64,000 nucleotides of DNA from Pseudomonas sichuanensis (GTDB taxonomy: Bacteria > Pseudomonadota > Gammaproteobacteria > Pseudomonadales > Pseudomonadaceae): contig NZ_QKVM01000001.1 of assembly GCF_003231305.1 (NCBI RefSeq), positions 124,001 through 188,000 of the forward strand, read 5' to 3'. The notes beneath the pieces were generated by a model. That model did no database searches. It was not told where the DNA came from and worked only from the letters and a program-made list of their open reading frames with translations. A program made the translations under genes and the position numbers. The first letter of the stretch is position 1; each line of letters opens with the position of its first letter. Positions 17,320 to 25,557 of the stretch are shown piece by piece.

Positions 17320-17713
17320 CACGAACTCCTTAAGACAATGTGGAGTTCGATAGTGATTTCGAGATCAGTCAACTGAAACTCGGAACCAATTCCTACAAGC
17401 CAGACAGCTACTTTCAAACGCTGCTGTCTTACAGATCTCCTAACAGGCCGGTATGACTAGGTAGGAATCTTTCGATTATCACGAAGGATGTAATAGAGAA
17501 TGTCAGAAGCGGCCATTTTTCCCGCAGGAATAAGCACTTATTCTTACCTCACTGGCCGGCACGAAGGGCTCCCCCCCCGCCTTTCGCGCCCGCCCAGGTT
17601 CACCGACGTTGATTTTGAAGCTCCTTGATCTAACGTCTCGATTGGCCGCTGCCTTTGCAGCGGCCTTTTTTATTCCTGCAAGAATCTGCTGAGCCTGTGA
17701 CAGCGAAACAGCC
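17320..17713. other. Gene-free spacer of about 390 bp
   Basis: No credible ORF on either strand. The left half (17330-17520) is AT-richer than its neighbours and probably holds the promoter of the 1071-aa protein gene on the minus strand. The right half holds a C-rich tract (eight C at 17571-17578) and a plus-strand intrinsic terminator with no plus-strand gene before it. Confidence 0.6.
17644..17672 (+). terminator. Orphan intrinsic terminator (possible sRNA 3' end)
   Basis: GGCCGCTGC-CTTT-GCAGCGGCC, a perfect 9-bp stem with a 4-nt loop, followed by six T. The minus strand lacks a T run, so it stops plus-strand transcripts, yet no plus-strand ORF precedes it for over 3 kb (nearest is hmgR). 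Confidence 0.85.
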
Positions 17714-18628
17714 TCAAGCCGACGGATACTTCTGCAGATTCGCCATCATCTGCTGCAGCGCCTGAAAACTGTCCTGCGGGTGGCTCGCGCCTTCGAAATC
17801 ACCGATCCGCCCCCAGTTGGCCGCCACCTGCTCCGGGGTAAAACCCTCTCGCGGATCGAAGCCCACGCCCTGGCTACGCTCCCAACGCACCTTGCCCACC
17901 CAGCCACCGCCCACCTCGAACAGCTGGCCGCTGTCCTGGCACTGCTCGCTGCAAAGAAACACCACCAACGGGCTGATCAATTCGGGCTTGAGCTGCTCGA
18001 ACACCTGAGGCGGGATCAGCCCCTCGGTCATGCGGGTACCGCCGGTAGGGGCGATGGCATTGACCAGGATGCCGTGCTTGCGCCCCTCGATGGCCAGGGT
18101 ACGGGTCAGGCCGTACAGGCCAAGCTTGGCCATGCCGTAGTTGGCCTGGCCGAAATTGCCGTAGATGCCCGAGGTGGACGACGTGAAGATCACCCGCCCC
18201 CAGTTTTGCCCGCGCAGGTGCGGCCAGGCGGCATGGGTGACTTTGTAGGCGCCCTCGACATGCACCCGGTAAACCAGCTCCCAATCGCTGTCTTCCATCT
18301 TGTGAAAGGTCTTGTCGCGCAGGATGCCGGCGTTGTTCACCAGCACATCGACCCGGCCAAAGCTGTCCAGGGCCTGCTCGACGATGCGCGCGCCATCGGT
18401 CACCGAGTCATGGTTGGCCACCGCCGTGCCGCCGGCGGCGCGGATTTCTTCCACCACCCGGTCAGCCGCCGACACGTTGGCGCCTTCGCCATGGCTGCTG
18501 CCCCCCAGGTCGTTGACCACCACTTTCGCCCCGTGCCTGGCGAACAACAGTGCATGGGCCCGGCCCAGGCCGCCACCGGCCCCTGTGACGATCACCACGC
18601 GATCTTGCAGACTTACCGGTTCGCTCAT
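17714..18628 (-). CDS. Short-chain dehydrogenase (R-3-hydroxyacyl-CoA dehydrogenase-like)
   Basis: A 304-aa SDR. The NAD-binding motif is TGAGGGLGRAHALLFARHG (15-33), then VNDLGG, NNAGI (about 97), catalytic Ser in FTSSTSG and YGMAK (Tyr/Lys, about 165-169). The extended insert with NDLGGSSHGEG and a long C-terminal tail with GWVGKVRWERSQG is the form seen in the dehydrogenase unit of peroxisomal multifunctional enzyme type 2, so an acyl-CoA substrate is likely. It is oriented with, and 115 bp downstream of, an alpha/beta hydrolase gene; they may share a transcript. Exact pathway is unknown. Confidence 0.75.
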   Translation of the reverse strand: MSEPVSLQDRVVIVTGAGGGLGRAHALLFARHGAKVVVNDLGGSSHGEGANVSAADRVVEEIRAAGGTAVANHDSVTDGARIVEQALDSFGRVDVLVNNAGILRDKTFHKMEDSDWELVYRVHVEGAYKVTHAAWPHLRGQNWGRVIFTSSTSGIYGNFGQANYGMAKLGLYGLTRTLAIEGRKHGILVNAIAPTGGTRMTEGLIPPQVFEQLKPELISPLVVFLCSEQCQDSGQLFEVGGGWVGKVRWERSQGVGFDPREGFTPEQVAANWGRIGDFEGASHPQDSFQALQQMMANLQKYPSA

Positions 18629-18743
18629 GCTCAAGGCTCCAGGCAGATGAAGGATGCGCGCAGTGTCGGCCAGCCCTCGCCGCCCGACAATCAAGCGCGC
18701 CCCGGCGAATGCCGGGGGATAACCCATGGCGATGATCGCCCGG

Positions 18744-19649
18744 TCACGACCAGGCGACTTTCTGTGGCACGTAGCTCAGCGGTTGTTCACGAAAGGCCAG
18801 GTAGTGGCGCAGTACCTGCACCGGCGCTTCGGTGTGCGGGTAGTGGCCGATGCCCTGCAACACCACGGTGTCCGGCTCGGGCACCACTTCCCGGTAGCGC
18901 TCGACCATGTGCGCGCCGGACAACGGGTCGACCGCACCATTGATGAAGCGCAGCCGCACGCCTTCGCGCTGCAGGGCACCGACCCAGCGCTCGCGTTGCG
19001 CCCGGCGCTCGGGCAGGAAGTTGATCAGCTTGTGCAGGATGCGCTGGCCACCGTTGGCGGCGATCAGGCTCCAGCAGTCGTCCAGCGCACTTTCGCTGGG
19101 GTGGGTGCAGGGCCCGTAGACCTGGGTGACATTGCGCACCAGGTCGTCGCGACCGAACGAGCGCCCCACCAGCCAGCCAAGGCGGCTGAGCAGCAGTTTC
19201 TGGATCAGCAGCACGCGACAGCTCTCGGGGAACAGGCCGCTGTTGAGGAACACGCAGCTGGCGATCTGCAGACGCTGCTCGTGGTGCCGGGCCAACAGTT
19301 CCTGGGCGACACTGCCGCCATAGTCGTGGGCCAGCAAGTGCACCGGCTGGTCGATCTTCAGGTGCTCCAGCAGTGCCTGCTGCAAGTCGGCCTGCTCCAG
19401 CAGGCTGTATTCGTGGTCTGCGGGCTTGGCCGAATCGCCGAAGCCGAGCATGTCGCAGGCCACCACGCGAAAGCGTTGGGTGAGCGGTACCCACAGGTAG
19501 TGCCAATCCCAGCTGGCGGTGGGGAAACCGTGTAGCAATAGCAGAGGCTCTCCTTGCCCTGCCGTCCAGTAGCGGATGCTCTGGCCCCGGAAGGTGAAAC
19601 CCTGGCTCCGGGTGCGCCAGACGCACAATGGAATCTCGGCCAAAGGCAT
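18744..19649 (-). CDS. Alpha/beta hydrolase, Asp-nucleophile (epoxide hydrolase/dehalogenase) type
   Basis: A 301-aa alpha/beta-hydrolase. The oxyanion HG motif is LLLHGFPTASWDW (37-49). The nucleophile elbow reads LLAHDYGGSVAQELLAR, with Asp where lipases have Ser. Candidate acid NGAVDPLSG and catalytic His GIGHYPHTEAP lie near the C-terminus. HDYGG is typical of epoxide hydrolases, haloalkane dehalogenases and MEST-like proteins. It could act on an epoxide, haloalkane or ester; the sequence does not decide. It lies upstream of the SDR gene in the same orientation. Confidence 0.75.
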   Translation of the reverse strand: MPLAEIPLCVWRTRSQGFTFRGQSIRYWTAGQGEPLLLLHGFPTASWDWHYLWVPLTQRFRVVACDMLGFGDSAKPADHEYSLLEQADLQQALLEHLKIDQPVHLLAHDYGGSVAQELLARHHEQRLQIASCVFLNSGLFPESCRVLLIQKLLLSRLGWLVGRSFGRDDLVRNVTQVYGPCTHPSESALDDCWSLIAANGGQRILHKLINFLPERRAQRERWVGALQREGVRLRFINGAVDPLSGAHMVERYREVVPEPDTVVLQGIGHYPHTEAPVQVLRHYLAFREQPLSYVPQKVAWS

Positions 19650-19828
19650 CAGGGTCGTCCCGGTATTGGTGTGTGAGTGTCGGAATAGGGCAAGGCTGCG
19701 TTCATTGCAAGTTACCTCGGCACATACATGTGCTCTCTATGTCGAGGCTCAGTCTAGAAGCCAATACGAAGGTGTTAAGTCGCCTTGGCAGCCAGCCTGA
19801 TGACCGTGCGAGTCAGTGGCACGAACGG

Positions 19829-20515
19829 TCAGAACAGCATCACCAGCAGTGGCGCGGCAAACAGGTTGAGCAACCCGGTGAGGACCATGACCAGGCCAGC
19901 CACCGAACCCTCTTCGCGGCCCACCTCCTGGGCCCGGCTCACGCCCGCGCCATGGGCGCCGACACCGAACAGCGCGCCCCGCGCCAGCGGCGTGCGCAGC
20001 GGCAGCCAGCGCAGCAGAACGCCGCCAAACACCGCCCCCAGCACGCCGGTGAACATCACGAACACCGCGGTCAGTTCTGGCACCCCTCCCAGGTCCTGGG
20101 CCACCGGCATGGCAAACGGGGTGGTGATGGAGCGCGGCAGCAACGACAGGCTCACCGACTCGTCCAGCGCCAGCAGGTGCGCCAGCCCCCAGGAACTGCC
20201 GATCGAGGCGACGCTGCCGGCCAGCATGCCCACCAGCAACGCCGGCCAGTGCCGCGCCAGCAGGGCCCGCTGCTGCCAGATCGGCACGGCGAAGGCCACC
20301 GTCACCGGGCCCAGCACGCCCATCAGCCAATGGGTGTTGCGCGCGTACTCGGCGTAGGCGGTGTGCAGCGGCACGGCCACCGCCAGCAACAGGGCCGGCA
20401 CCAGGATCAGCGGCGACAGCAGGTAGCGCCCACTGCGCCGGTACAGCCAGCGGCTGCCCACATAGGCGGCCAGGGTGAGCGCGAGCCAGAACAATGACTT
20501 GGGTTCAAGGTTCAT
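19829..20515 (-). CDS. lrgB: LrgB-family membrane protein
   Basis: A 228-aa polytopic protein with about seven hydrophobic helices and the family blocks SLSLLPRSITTPFAMPVAQDLGG and TAVFVMFTGVLGAVFG. It begins inside the lrgA-like gene (11-bp overlap) and ends with GVGAHGAGVSRAQEVG, conserved in LrgB. LrgAB/CidAB systems affect murein hydrolase export or transport of small carboxylates such as pyruvate or glycolate; which one applies here is unknown. A LysR gene is divergent upstream. Confidence 0.88.
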   Translation of the reverse strand: MNLEPKSLFWLALTLAAYVGSRWLYRRSGRYLLSPLILVPALLLAVAVPLHTAYAEYARNTHWLMGVLGPVTVAFAVPIWQQRALLARHWPALLVGMLAGSVASIGSSWGLAHLLALDESVSLSLLPRSITTPFAMPVAQDLGGVPELTAVFVMFTGVLGAVFGGVLLRWLPLRTPLARGALFGVGAHGAGVSRAQEVGREEGSVAGLVMVLTGLLNLFAAPLLVMLF

Positions 20516-20891
20516 GGCGCAACCGCCAGCGGCACACCAGCTCGACCGTCGCGGCGGTGACCACCATCACCAGCAGGGTACTCACCGCGATCACCAGCAA
20601 GATGCGCCAGCCTTCGCTGCGCAACAGGCTGCCGTAGTCCAGCAGGCTCATCAGCGCGGGGATGAAGAACAGTAGCATCTCGGCCATCAGCCATCCGGCA
20701 CCCAATTGCAGGGTGGCGGGCTTGAGCAGGCCTGTGGCGAACAGCATGAGCAGCAGCGCCAGGCCCATCACCCCGCCGGGGATCGGCCAGCCCAGCCAGG
20801 CCGCGAGCTGGCCGCCGATCAAAAACAGGGCCAGCAGCACCGCCAGCTCAGCGAGCAGGCGGCAGGTTTTTTTCAGTAATGCAGGGTTCAT
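20505..20891 (-). CDS. lrgA: CidA/LrgA-family holin-like protein
   Basis: A 128-aa protein with four hydrophobic segments and the signature PIPGGVMGLALLLMLFATG (about 37-55), then MLLFFIPALMSLLDY. Start ATG 20891 was taken because the upstream extension is not hydrophobic or conserved. It is first in a two-gene operon with lrgB and divergent from a LysR regulator 98 bp away, as in cidABR-type loci. Confidence 0.88.
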   Translation of the reverse strand: MNPALLKKTCRLLAELAVLLALFLIGGQLAAWLGWPIPGGVMGLALLLMLFATGLLKPATLQLGAGWLMAEMLLFFIPALMSLLDYGSLLRSEGWRILLVIAVSTLLVMVVTAATVELVCRWRLRHEP

Positions 20892-20988
20892 GGCAGGGTC
20901 CTCGACAACGTGCCCAGTGTAAAAGTCGGTCGCGAAGGCCAAAAGCGAATTGTTAGACTGCTCGCCATTCCATAATGGAATTCAAGGC

Positions 20989-21867
20989 ATGGAATTCAAA
21001 CAGCTGCGCAGCTTCATCGAAGTCGTTCACCGGGGTGGCTTCACCCAGGCCGCGGGCACCCTGCACATCAGCCAGTCGGCAGTGAGCAAGCAGGTCGCCC
21101 AGCTGGAACAGGCCATCGGCCAGCCATTGCTCGAGCGCCAGGGTTCGCAGCTGCTGCTGACCGCCGCCGGGCGCATCGTGCTGGAGCGGGGTGAAGTGCT
21201 GCTGCGCCAGCGCCAGGAACTGCTCAACGAGCTGGACGATCTTGGCCAGATGGCCCGTGGCGAGCTGCGCCTGGGGCTGCCGTTGCTGGGCAGTGACGCA
21301 CTGTTTGCCGGGTTGTTCGCCGAGTACCGGCGGCGCTACCCGCAGATTTCGGTGCAACTGCTCGAAGGCGGCAGCCGCATGGTCGAGCAGGCGGTGAAGA
21401 GTGGCGAGCTGGAGCTGGGCGGTAGCCTGACGCCGAGCGACCCGGCGTTCGACTACCAACCCTTCTGCAATGAGCCGCTGGATGCCCTGCTGCCCGCCGA
21501 CCATGCCCTGGCGGGCCAGGCAGAAGTCAATCTGGCGCAACTGGCCGATACGCCGTTCCTGCTGTACCAGCGCAGCTTCATGCTCAATGACCGGCTGCTC
21601 AGCGCCTGCCAGCAGGTGGGTTTTACCCCGAAGGAAGGCGGGCGCAGCGGCCAGGCGGACTTTCTTGCCTCGTTGGTGGCGGCGGGCCAGGGGGTGGTGT
21701 TGCTGCCGCGGGTGGTCGCCAGGGCTCTCGAGCGGCCCGGGGTGGTGCGCTTGCCATTGCGCGCACCAGGCGACCTGAGGTGGGACATCGCCTTCATCTG
21801 GCGACGCGGGGCGTACCTGTCACGGGCGGCGCAGGCGTGGTTGGCATTGTTGCGCGAGCACACCTGA
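20989..21867 (+). CDS. LysR-family regulator next to lrgAB (CidR-like)
   Basis: A 292-aa LysR protein. The N-terminal HTH (residues 1-60) reads MEFKQLRSFIEVVHRGGFTQ, then HISQSAVSKQVAQLEQ; the effector domain contains ELRLGLPLLGSD and NDRLLSACQQVGF. ATG 20989 starts the universal M-x-F/L-x-Q-L-R motif. The divergent arrangement suggests control of lrgAB in response to a small organic acid, as CidR does in Gram-positives; this is inference. Confidence 0.85.
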   Translation: MEFKQLRSFIEVVHRGGFTQAAGTLHISQSAVSKQVAQLEQAIGQPLLERQGSQLLLTAAGRIVLERGEVLLRQRQELLNELDDLGQMARGELRLGLPLLGSDALFAGLFAEYRRRYPQISVQLLEGGSRMVEQAVKSGELELGGSLTPSDPAFDYQPFCNEPLDALLPADHALAGQAEVNLAQLADTPFLLYQRSFMLNDRLLSACQQVGFTPKEGGRSGQADFLASLVAAGQGVVLLPRVVARALERPGVVRLPLRAPGDLRWDIAFIWRRGAYLSRAAQAWLALLREHT

Positions 21868-21896
21868 GCGCGCCGAACTCAAGACCTGCAATCTGC

Positions 21897-22027
21897 CTGT
21901 GGGAGCGGGTTTACCTGCGAAGATGACAACTCGGTGCCTGGCACGGGCTATGCCCGTGTTCGCGGGTGAACCCGCTCCCACAGGGTGTGGGAGCGGCGGT
22001 GCGCCGATGCGACTTGCCCCGCGATGG
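21897..22027. repeat. REP cluster (three diverged units)
   Basis: CTGTGGGAGCGGGTTTACC at the left and its inverse near 21965-21984, then a third unit (GTGGGAGCGG ... CTTGCCCCGCGAT) to 22027. An extra small stem, CACGGGC-TAT-GCCCGTG, lies between. It is a diverged type-B BIME between convergent genes and may end both transcripts. Confidence 0.8.
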
Positions 22028-22030
22028 GGT

Positions 22031-22486
22031 TCAGCCCTGAATGGCGGCGACAAACTCCGCCAGCCACGGCTCGGCGTCGGCCTCCGGGGTCACGGTCTCG
22101 CTGGCATCCAGGCGCAGCATCGGCAGCACCTCACGCACGCCCAGCTCGGCAAACAGCTCGCGCAGCTGCTCGCCACCACCGCAGTAAGTATCGCCGTAGC
22201 TGGAGTCACCCAGGCCGATCACCGCACCCGGCAAGCCACGCCAGGCGGCGGGCAGCACATCGCGAATGACGCTGTACAGCGGCATCAGGTTGTCGGGCAG
22301 CTCGCCCATGCCGGTGGTCGAGGTCACCGCCAGCAAGGCCTGCGGGGCAAAGCCCTCGATATCCTGCAGGGTGGCACGGCCTGCATGCCAGGCTTCATGG
22401 CCGGCAGCGTTGAGCAGCGACACCGCATGACGGGCGACTTCATCGGCGGTGCCATAGACCGAACCGGAAATAATGGCGACTTTCAT
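22031..22486 (-). CDS. MioC-like flavodoxin
   Basis: A 151-aa flavodoxin. The FMN phosphate loop is SGSVYGTADEVA (residues 7-18); TSTTGMGELPDN (about 55) and GDSSYGDTYCGGGEQL (about 91) are the isoalloxazine-binding loops of the short-chain MioC/YqcA group. It transfers electrons as a one- or two-electron FMN carrier; the partner is unknown. ATG 22486 is preferred over an upstream in-frame start because the beta-strand MKVAIISGS follows directly. Confidence 0.85.
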   Translation of the reverse strand: MKVAIISGSVYGTADEVARHAVSLLNAAGHEAWHAGRATLQDIEGFAPQALLAVTSTTGMGELPDNLMPLYSVIRDVLPAAWRGLPGAVIGLGDSSYGDTYCGGGEQLRELFAELGVREVLPMLRLDASETVTPEADAEPWLAEFVAAIQG

Positions 22487-22669
22487 CAGGTGAGGATTCC
22501 GAAACTGAGTGAAAGCGTAGGATACTAGCACCCGACAGTGGCAAAAGGCCGCCTCACCCTAAAGTCACAGCCGCGCAAACAATCCGACCAGTGACCTGAA
22601 CCAAACCCATACATCACTGTCCACCCCCTTGACGTAATCGCCATTACCGATCGCTTCCCGAGTTCGACC

Positions 22670-23287
22670 ATGCAAGCAGACGCCCTTCTCTCCCAGGACG
22701 AACTGGATTTCATCCAGAACATGCAGCACTCGCCGCAGTTGAACCTGGCCGACCCCATGGCGAGCCTGCTGGTCAATGGCGACCGTCGCCTGAAGGATCT
22801 GCTCACCCGCCTGGTGGCCAATGAACAGGTCACGCTGCAGGCCAGCTTCAACAACCAGCAGTTGAGCTTCCCCCTGCAACTGGTCGAAGACGAGTTCCAC
22901 GCCCTGCACCTGCAACTGGGCTCACCGGACATCTACGAAGACGGCCCCATGCTGCGCCCGTGGCGCCTGTCGCTGGAGCAACCGGCGGCATTGCTCGACG
23001 ACCACCACCAGGCCAGCGACCTGTGGGTACGGGATATTTCGTTCAAGGGCGTGCTGGTGGAAGTCCACGGGCAGAGCAAGGCACCGGCGCATTTCGAGCT
23101 GCACTTCGCCCCCGAGGACATCCCGGCGATCAGCCTGCACGGCGTGTTGCGCCGGCGCATCGGCCCCAGGCTGGCCGCCTACGACCTGTCGCACACGCCG
23201 GCCGAAGAGATCGAGCGCCTGCGCGAGTACATTCTTCAGGCCCACCGCCAGGCCCACCCCGAACTGCACGCGCAAGCGAACTTCTGA
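22670..23287 (+). CDS. PilZ-like protein with YcgR-type N-terminal segment
   Basis: A 205-aa protein. The first half (about 1-95) looks like a YcgR/FlgB-brake-type barrel (LTRLVANEQVTLQASFNNQQ). The second half resembles PilZ, with D-I-S-F-K-G at residues 122-127 fitting the [D/N]-x-S-x-x-G c-di-GMP motif; an upstream RPWR (98-101) is a loose match to the R-x-x-x-R motif. It may bind c-di-GMP or be a degenerate adaptor. No flagellar or pilus gene adjoins. Start ATG 22670. Confidence 0.55.
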   Translation: MQADALLSQDELDFIQNMQHSPQLNLADPMASLLVNGDRRLKDLLTRLVANEQVTLQASFNNQQLSFPLQLVEDEFHALHLQLGSPDIYEDGPMLRPWRLSLEQPAALLDDHHQASDLWVRDISFKGVLVEVHGQSKAPAHFELHFAPEDIPAISLHGVLRRRIGPRLAAYDLSHTPAEEIERLREYILQAHRQAHPELHAQANF

Positions 23288-23313
23288 CAGGTTTTCACTC
23301 GCTCTGAGACTGC

Positions 23314-23357
23314 GAGGGGCGCGTTGCGCCCCTTTCGCGGCACGAGGCCGCTCCTAC
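23314..23357. repeat. Single REP unit, type A
   Basis: GGGGCGCGTTGCGCCCC hairpin followed by TTTCGCGGCACGAGGCCGCT, one half of the type-A REP seen at 3374 and 37411. It lies after the PilZ-like gene and may act as its 3' processing or termination signal. Confidence 0.75.
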
Positions 23358-23479
23358 GGTCATCGATGATCGGGCATAATCCGCGCCCGATTCTTGCAAG
23401 CATGCCTGCGCCGCCCACCACCCCGGGCCGCATGCCAAGGGGCCGGCTACCCGCCAGCCCCGTCGCCAGGAGATACACG

Positions 23480-24052
23480 ATGTCTACCCACCCCGTCACC
23501 CTGATGGTGTCGCGCCGCGCCGCCCATGGCCGCTACCAGGACCTGCTGGCCTGGCTGCACGAAGGCGAACAGCTGGCCACCGACTTCCCCGGCTACCTGG
23601 GCTCAGGCATCCTCGCCCCGCCTGCCGAAGGCGATGACTTCCAGATCATCTTCCGCTTCACCAATGAACAAACCCTGCACGCCTGGGAGCATTCAGCCTC
23701 GCGTCGCACCTGGTTGCAGCGCGGTGACGGCCTGTTCGAACGCCCCAAAGAGAGGCGCGTCAGCGGCATTGACGACTGGTTCGGCACCAACATGGTGCAA
23801 AAACCGCCGCGCTGGAAGCAGGCCACGGCCATCTGGCTGGCGTTCTTCCCGGTCTCGTTGCTGTTCAACCTGCTGTTCGGCCACTGGCTGGCGCCGCTCG
23901 ATCTGCTGCCGCGGGTGTTGCTCAGCACCCTGGCCCTGACGCCGGTCATGGTGTACCTGTTCATCCCGCTGTCGACGCGCCTGCTGGCCGGCTGGCTGAA
24001 CGCGGCGCCGCGCTCGGCCGCAGACCGCGCCGAGGGCCTGCGCAGCCGCTGA
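23480..24052 (+). CDS. Antibiotic-biosynthesis-monooxygenase-like domain with membrane tail
   Basis: A 190-aa protein. Residues 1-100 have an ABM-like ferredoxin fold pattern (PVTLMVSRRAAHGRYQDLL ... FQIIFRFTNEQTLHAWEHS). Residues about 115-170 form two membrane helices (AIWLAFFPVSLLFNLLFGHW; LLSTLALTPVMVYLFI). AGGAGATACACG precedes ATG 23480. Such proteins are annotated as hypothetical or ABM membrane proteins; no catalytic role is proven. Confidence 0.7.
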   Translation: MSTHPVTLMVSRRAAHGRYQDLLAWLHEGEQLATDFPGYLGSGILAPPAEGDDFQIIFRFTNEQTLHAWEHSASRRTWLQRGDGLFERPKERRVSGIDDWFGTNMVQKPPRWKQATAIWLAFFPVSLLFNLLFGHWLAPLDLLPRVLLSTLALTPVMVYLFIPLSTRLLAGWLNAAPRSAADRAEGLRSR

Positions 24053-24128
24053 GGCACGGGCTCGCAAGGCGGTGCACTTCGGGTATGCTGGGGCATCACG
24101 CACGGACAGATGGCAGACCGCCCCGAAC

Positions 24129-24821
24129 ATGAACAGCCCTATCCTCATTACCGGTGCCAGCCAGCGTGTCGGGCTGGCCCTGGCACTGGAGCTGGCCCAG
24201 GCCGGCCATACGGTGGTCAGCGCCAGCCGCAGCCTCAATGCACACGCGGCGCACCCGAACATCCAGCAGTTCCAGGCCGACCTCACCAACGCCGACGACC
24301 GCCAGGCCCTGATCGACCACCTGCACAAGCATTACGACGGCCTGCGCGCGATCATCCACAACGCCTCGCTGTGGCTCGACGACGGCCTGGACAACCTCGA
24401 CACCATGTTCCGCCTGCACGTCGAGGCGCCCTACCACCTCAACCTGGCGCTGGGTGAGCTGCTGGGCAAGGTAGACAAGGCCGACATCATCCATATCTGC
24501 GACGAGACCTCTTCGCGCGGCAGCAAGAGCCATATCGGCTATGCCGCGACCAAGGCCGCGCTGCAGAACATGGTGCTGTCGTTCGCCGAAAAGTACGCGC
24601 CCACAGTGCGCGTCAACGGTATCCTGCCGGGCCTGCTGATCCTCAAGGAGGGTGGCGACGAGCACTATCGCCAGCAGACGCTGAAAAAAGCCCTGCTGGA
24701 GTTCGAACCCGGCGCCCGCCCGCTGATCGACGCCGTGCTGTTCCTGCTGCACAGCCAGTACAGCACCGGCAGCCAGGTGGTCATCAACGGTGGCCGCCAT
24801 CTGAAGAACCGCATGACCTGA
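24129..24821 (+). CDS. folM: Dihydromonapterin reductase
   Basis: A 230-aa pteridine-type SDR. It has TGASQRVGLALALELAQAG (7-25) and YAATKAAL (Tyr/Lys at about 138/142), with HNASLW where NNAG is usual. FolM reduces dihydromonapterin to tetrahydromonapterin, the cofactor for phenylalanine hydroxylase in pseudomonads, and can reduce dihydrofolate weakly. DUF1244 and hopJ genes follow in the same direction with a 9-bp gap then an 8-bp overlap, forming an operon. Confidence 0.88.
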   Translation: MNSPILITGASQRVGLALALELAQAGHTVVSASRSLNAHAAHPNIQQFQADLTNADDRQALIDHLHKHYDGLRAIIHNASLWLDDGLDNLDTMFRLHVEAPYHLNLALGELLGKVDKADIIHICDETSSRGSKSHIGYAATKAALQNMVLSFAEKYAPTVRVNGILPGLLILKEGGDEHYRQQTLKKALLEFEPGARPLIDAVLFLLHSQYSTGSQVVINGGRHLKNRMT

Positions 24822-24830
24822 GAGACCGCC

Positions 24831-25127
24831 ATGACTCCCCAGCAACAGCTCGAACTCGAAGCCGCCGCGTTCCGGCGCCTGGTCGACCATCTGCAAAAGC
24901 GCACCGACGTGCAGAACATCGACCTGATGAACCTCTCCGGCTTCTGCCGCAACTGCCTGTCCAAGTGGTACAAGGCCGCCGCCGACGAGCGCCAGGTCGA
25001 CCTGAGCATGGACGACGCCCGCGAAGCGGTGTACGGCATGCCCTACGCCGAGTGGAAAGCCCAATACCAGAAAGAAGCCAGCGCCGAACAACAGGCGGCG
25101 TTCGAACAAGGAAAACCCCGTGACTGA
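24831..25127 (+). CDS. DUF1244 protein
   Basis: A 98-aa protein with the DUF1244 core: FRRLVDHLQKRTDVQNIDLM, LSGFCRNCLSKWYKAAAD (two Cys), then YGMPYAEWKAQYQKEAS. Structures of relatives are helical; function is not known. The F-C-R-N-C-L pair of cysteines may bind metal or be redox active (inference). Its stop overlaps the GTG start of hopJ by 8 bp. Confidence 0.85.
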   Translation: MTPQQQLELEAAAFRRLVDHLQKRTDVQNIDLMNLSGFCRNCLSKWYKAAADERQVDLSMDDAREAVYGMPYAEWKAQYQKEASAEQQAAFEQGKPRD

Positions 25128-25461
25128 CCTGAACACCCTGCGCAACAGCCTCGCCAGCGGCGAACATGTGTTTGCCGACACCCTGGCGTTCATCGCCGCG
25201 AACTACAGCTACCAGCCACAAGCCTTCGACAACGGTGATGTGCACAACGCCGCCGGGCAGAACGAAGGTTCGTGCAAGACCCTGGGCCTGGCCTTGCTGG
25301 AAGGGTTGAGCGACCAGGAAGCGCTGCTGGCCTTTGGCGAGCACTACCGCAGCGTGGTGGCCACGCCCGAGGGCAGCGACCATGGCAATATCCGTGCGCT
25401 GATCAAGCATGGGCTGGCTGGGGTGAAATTTGCCGAGCAGCCTTTGGCGCGCCTGGCCTGA
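25120..25461 (+). CDS. HopJ-family protein
   Basis: A 113-aa protein with the HopJ/HopPmaJ pattern: FADTLAFIAANYSYQPQAF, NAAGQNEGSCKTLGLA and FGEHYRSVVATPEGSDHGNI. The family was named from a P. syringae candidate effector, but this gene sits in a housekeeping operon and no type III machinery is seen, so a cytosolic role is more likely. GTG start at 25120, overlapping the DUF1244 gene. Confidence 0.85.
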   Translation: MTDLNTLRNSLASGEHVFADTLAFIAANYSYQPQAFDNGDVHNAAGQNEGSCKTLGLALLEGLSDQEALLAFGEHYRSVVATPEGSDHGNIRALIKHGLAGVKFAEQPLARLA

Positions 25462-25468
25462 CAATCCG

Positions 25469-25543
25469 CATCGCGGGGCAAGCCCGCTCCCACGCCACTC
25501 GCGCATTTACAGGTCTGGCGTGGGAGCGGGCTTGCCCCGCGAT
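25469..25543. repeat. REP pair, type B
   Basis: CATCGCGGGGCAAGCCCGCT and its inverse GGGAGCGGGCTTGCCCCGCG face each other, 20-30 bp apart, between convergent genes. Confidence 0.9.
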
Positions 25544-25557
25544 AAGGCCATGAGCCT

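Noticed and set aside
25120..25461. HopJ gene as sign of type III secretion
   Set aside because: No hrp/hrc gene or hrp box is visible; the gene is embedded in the folM operon.
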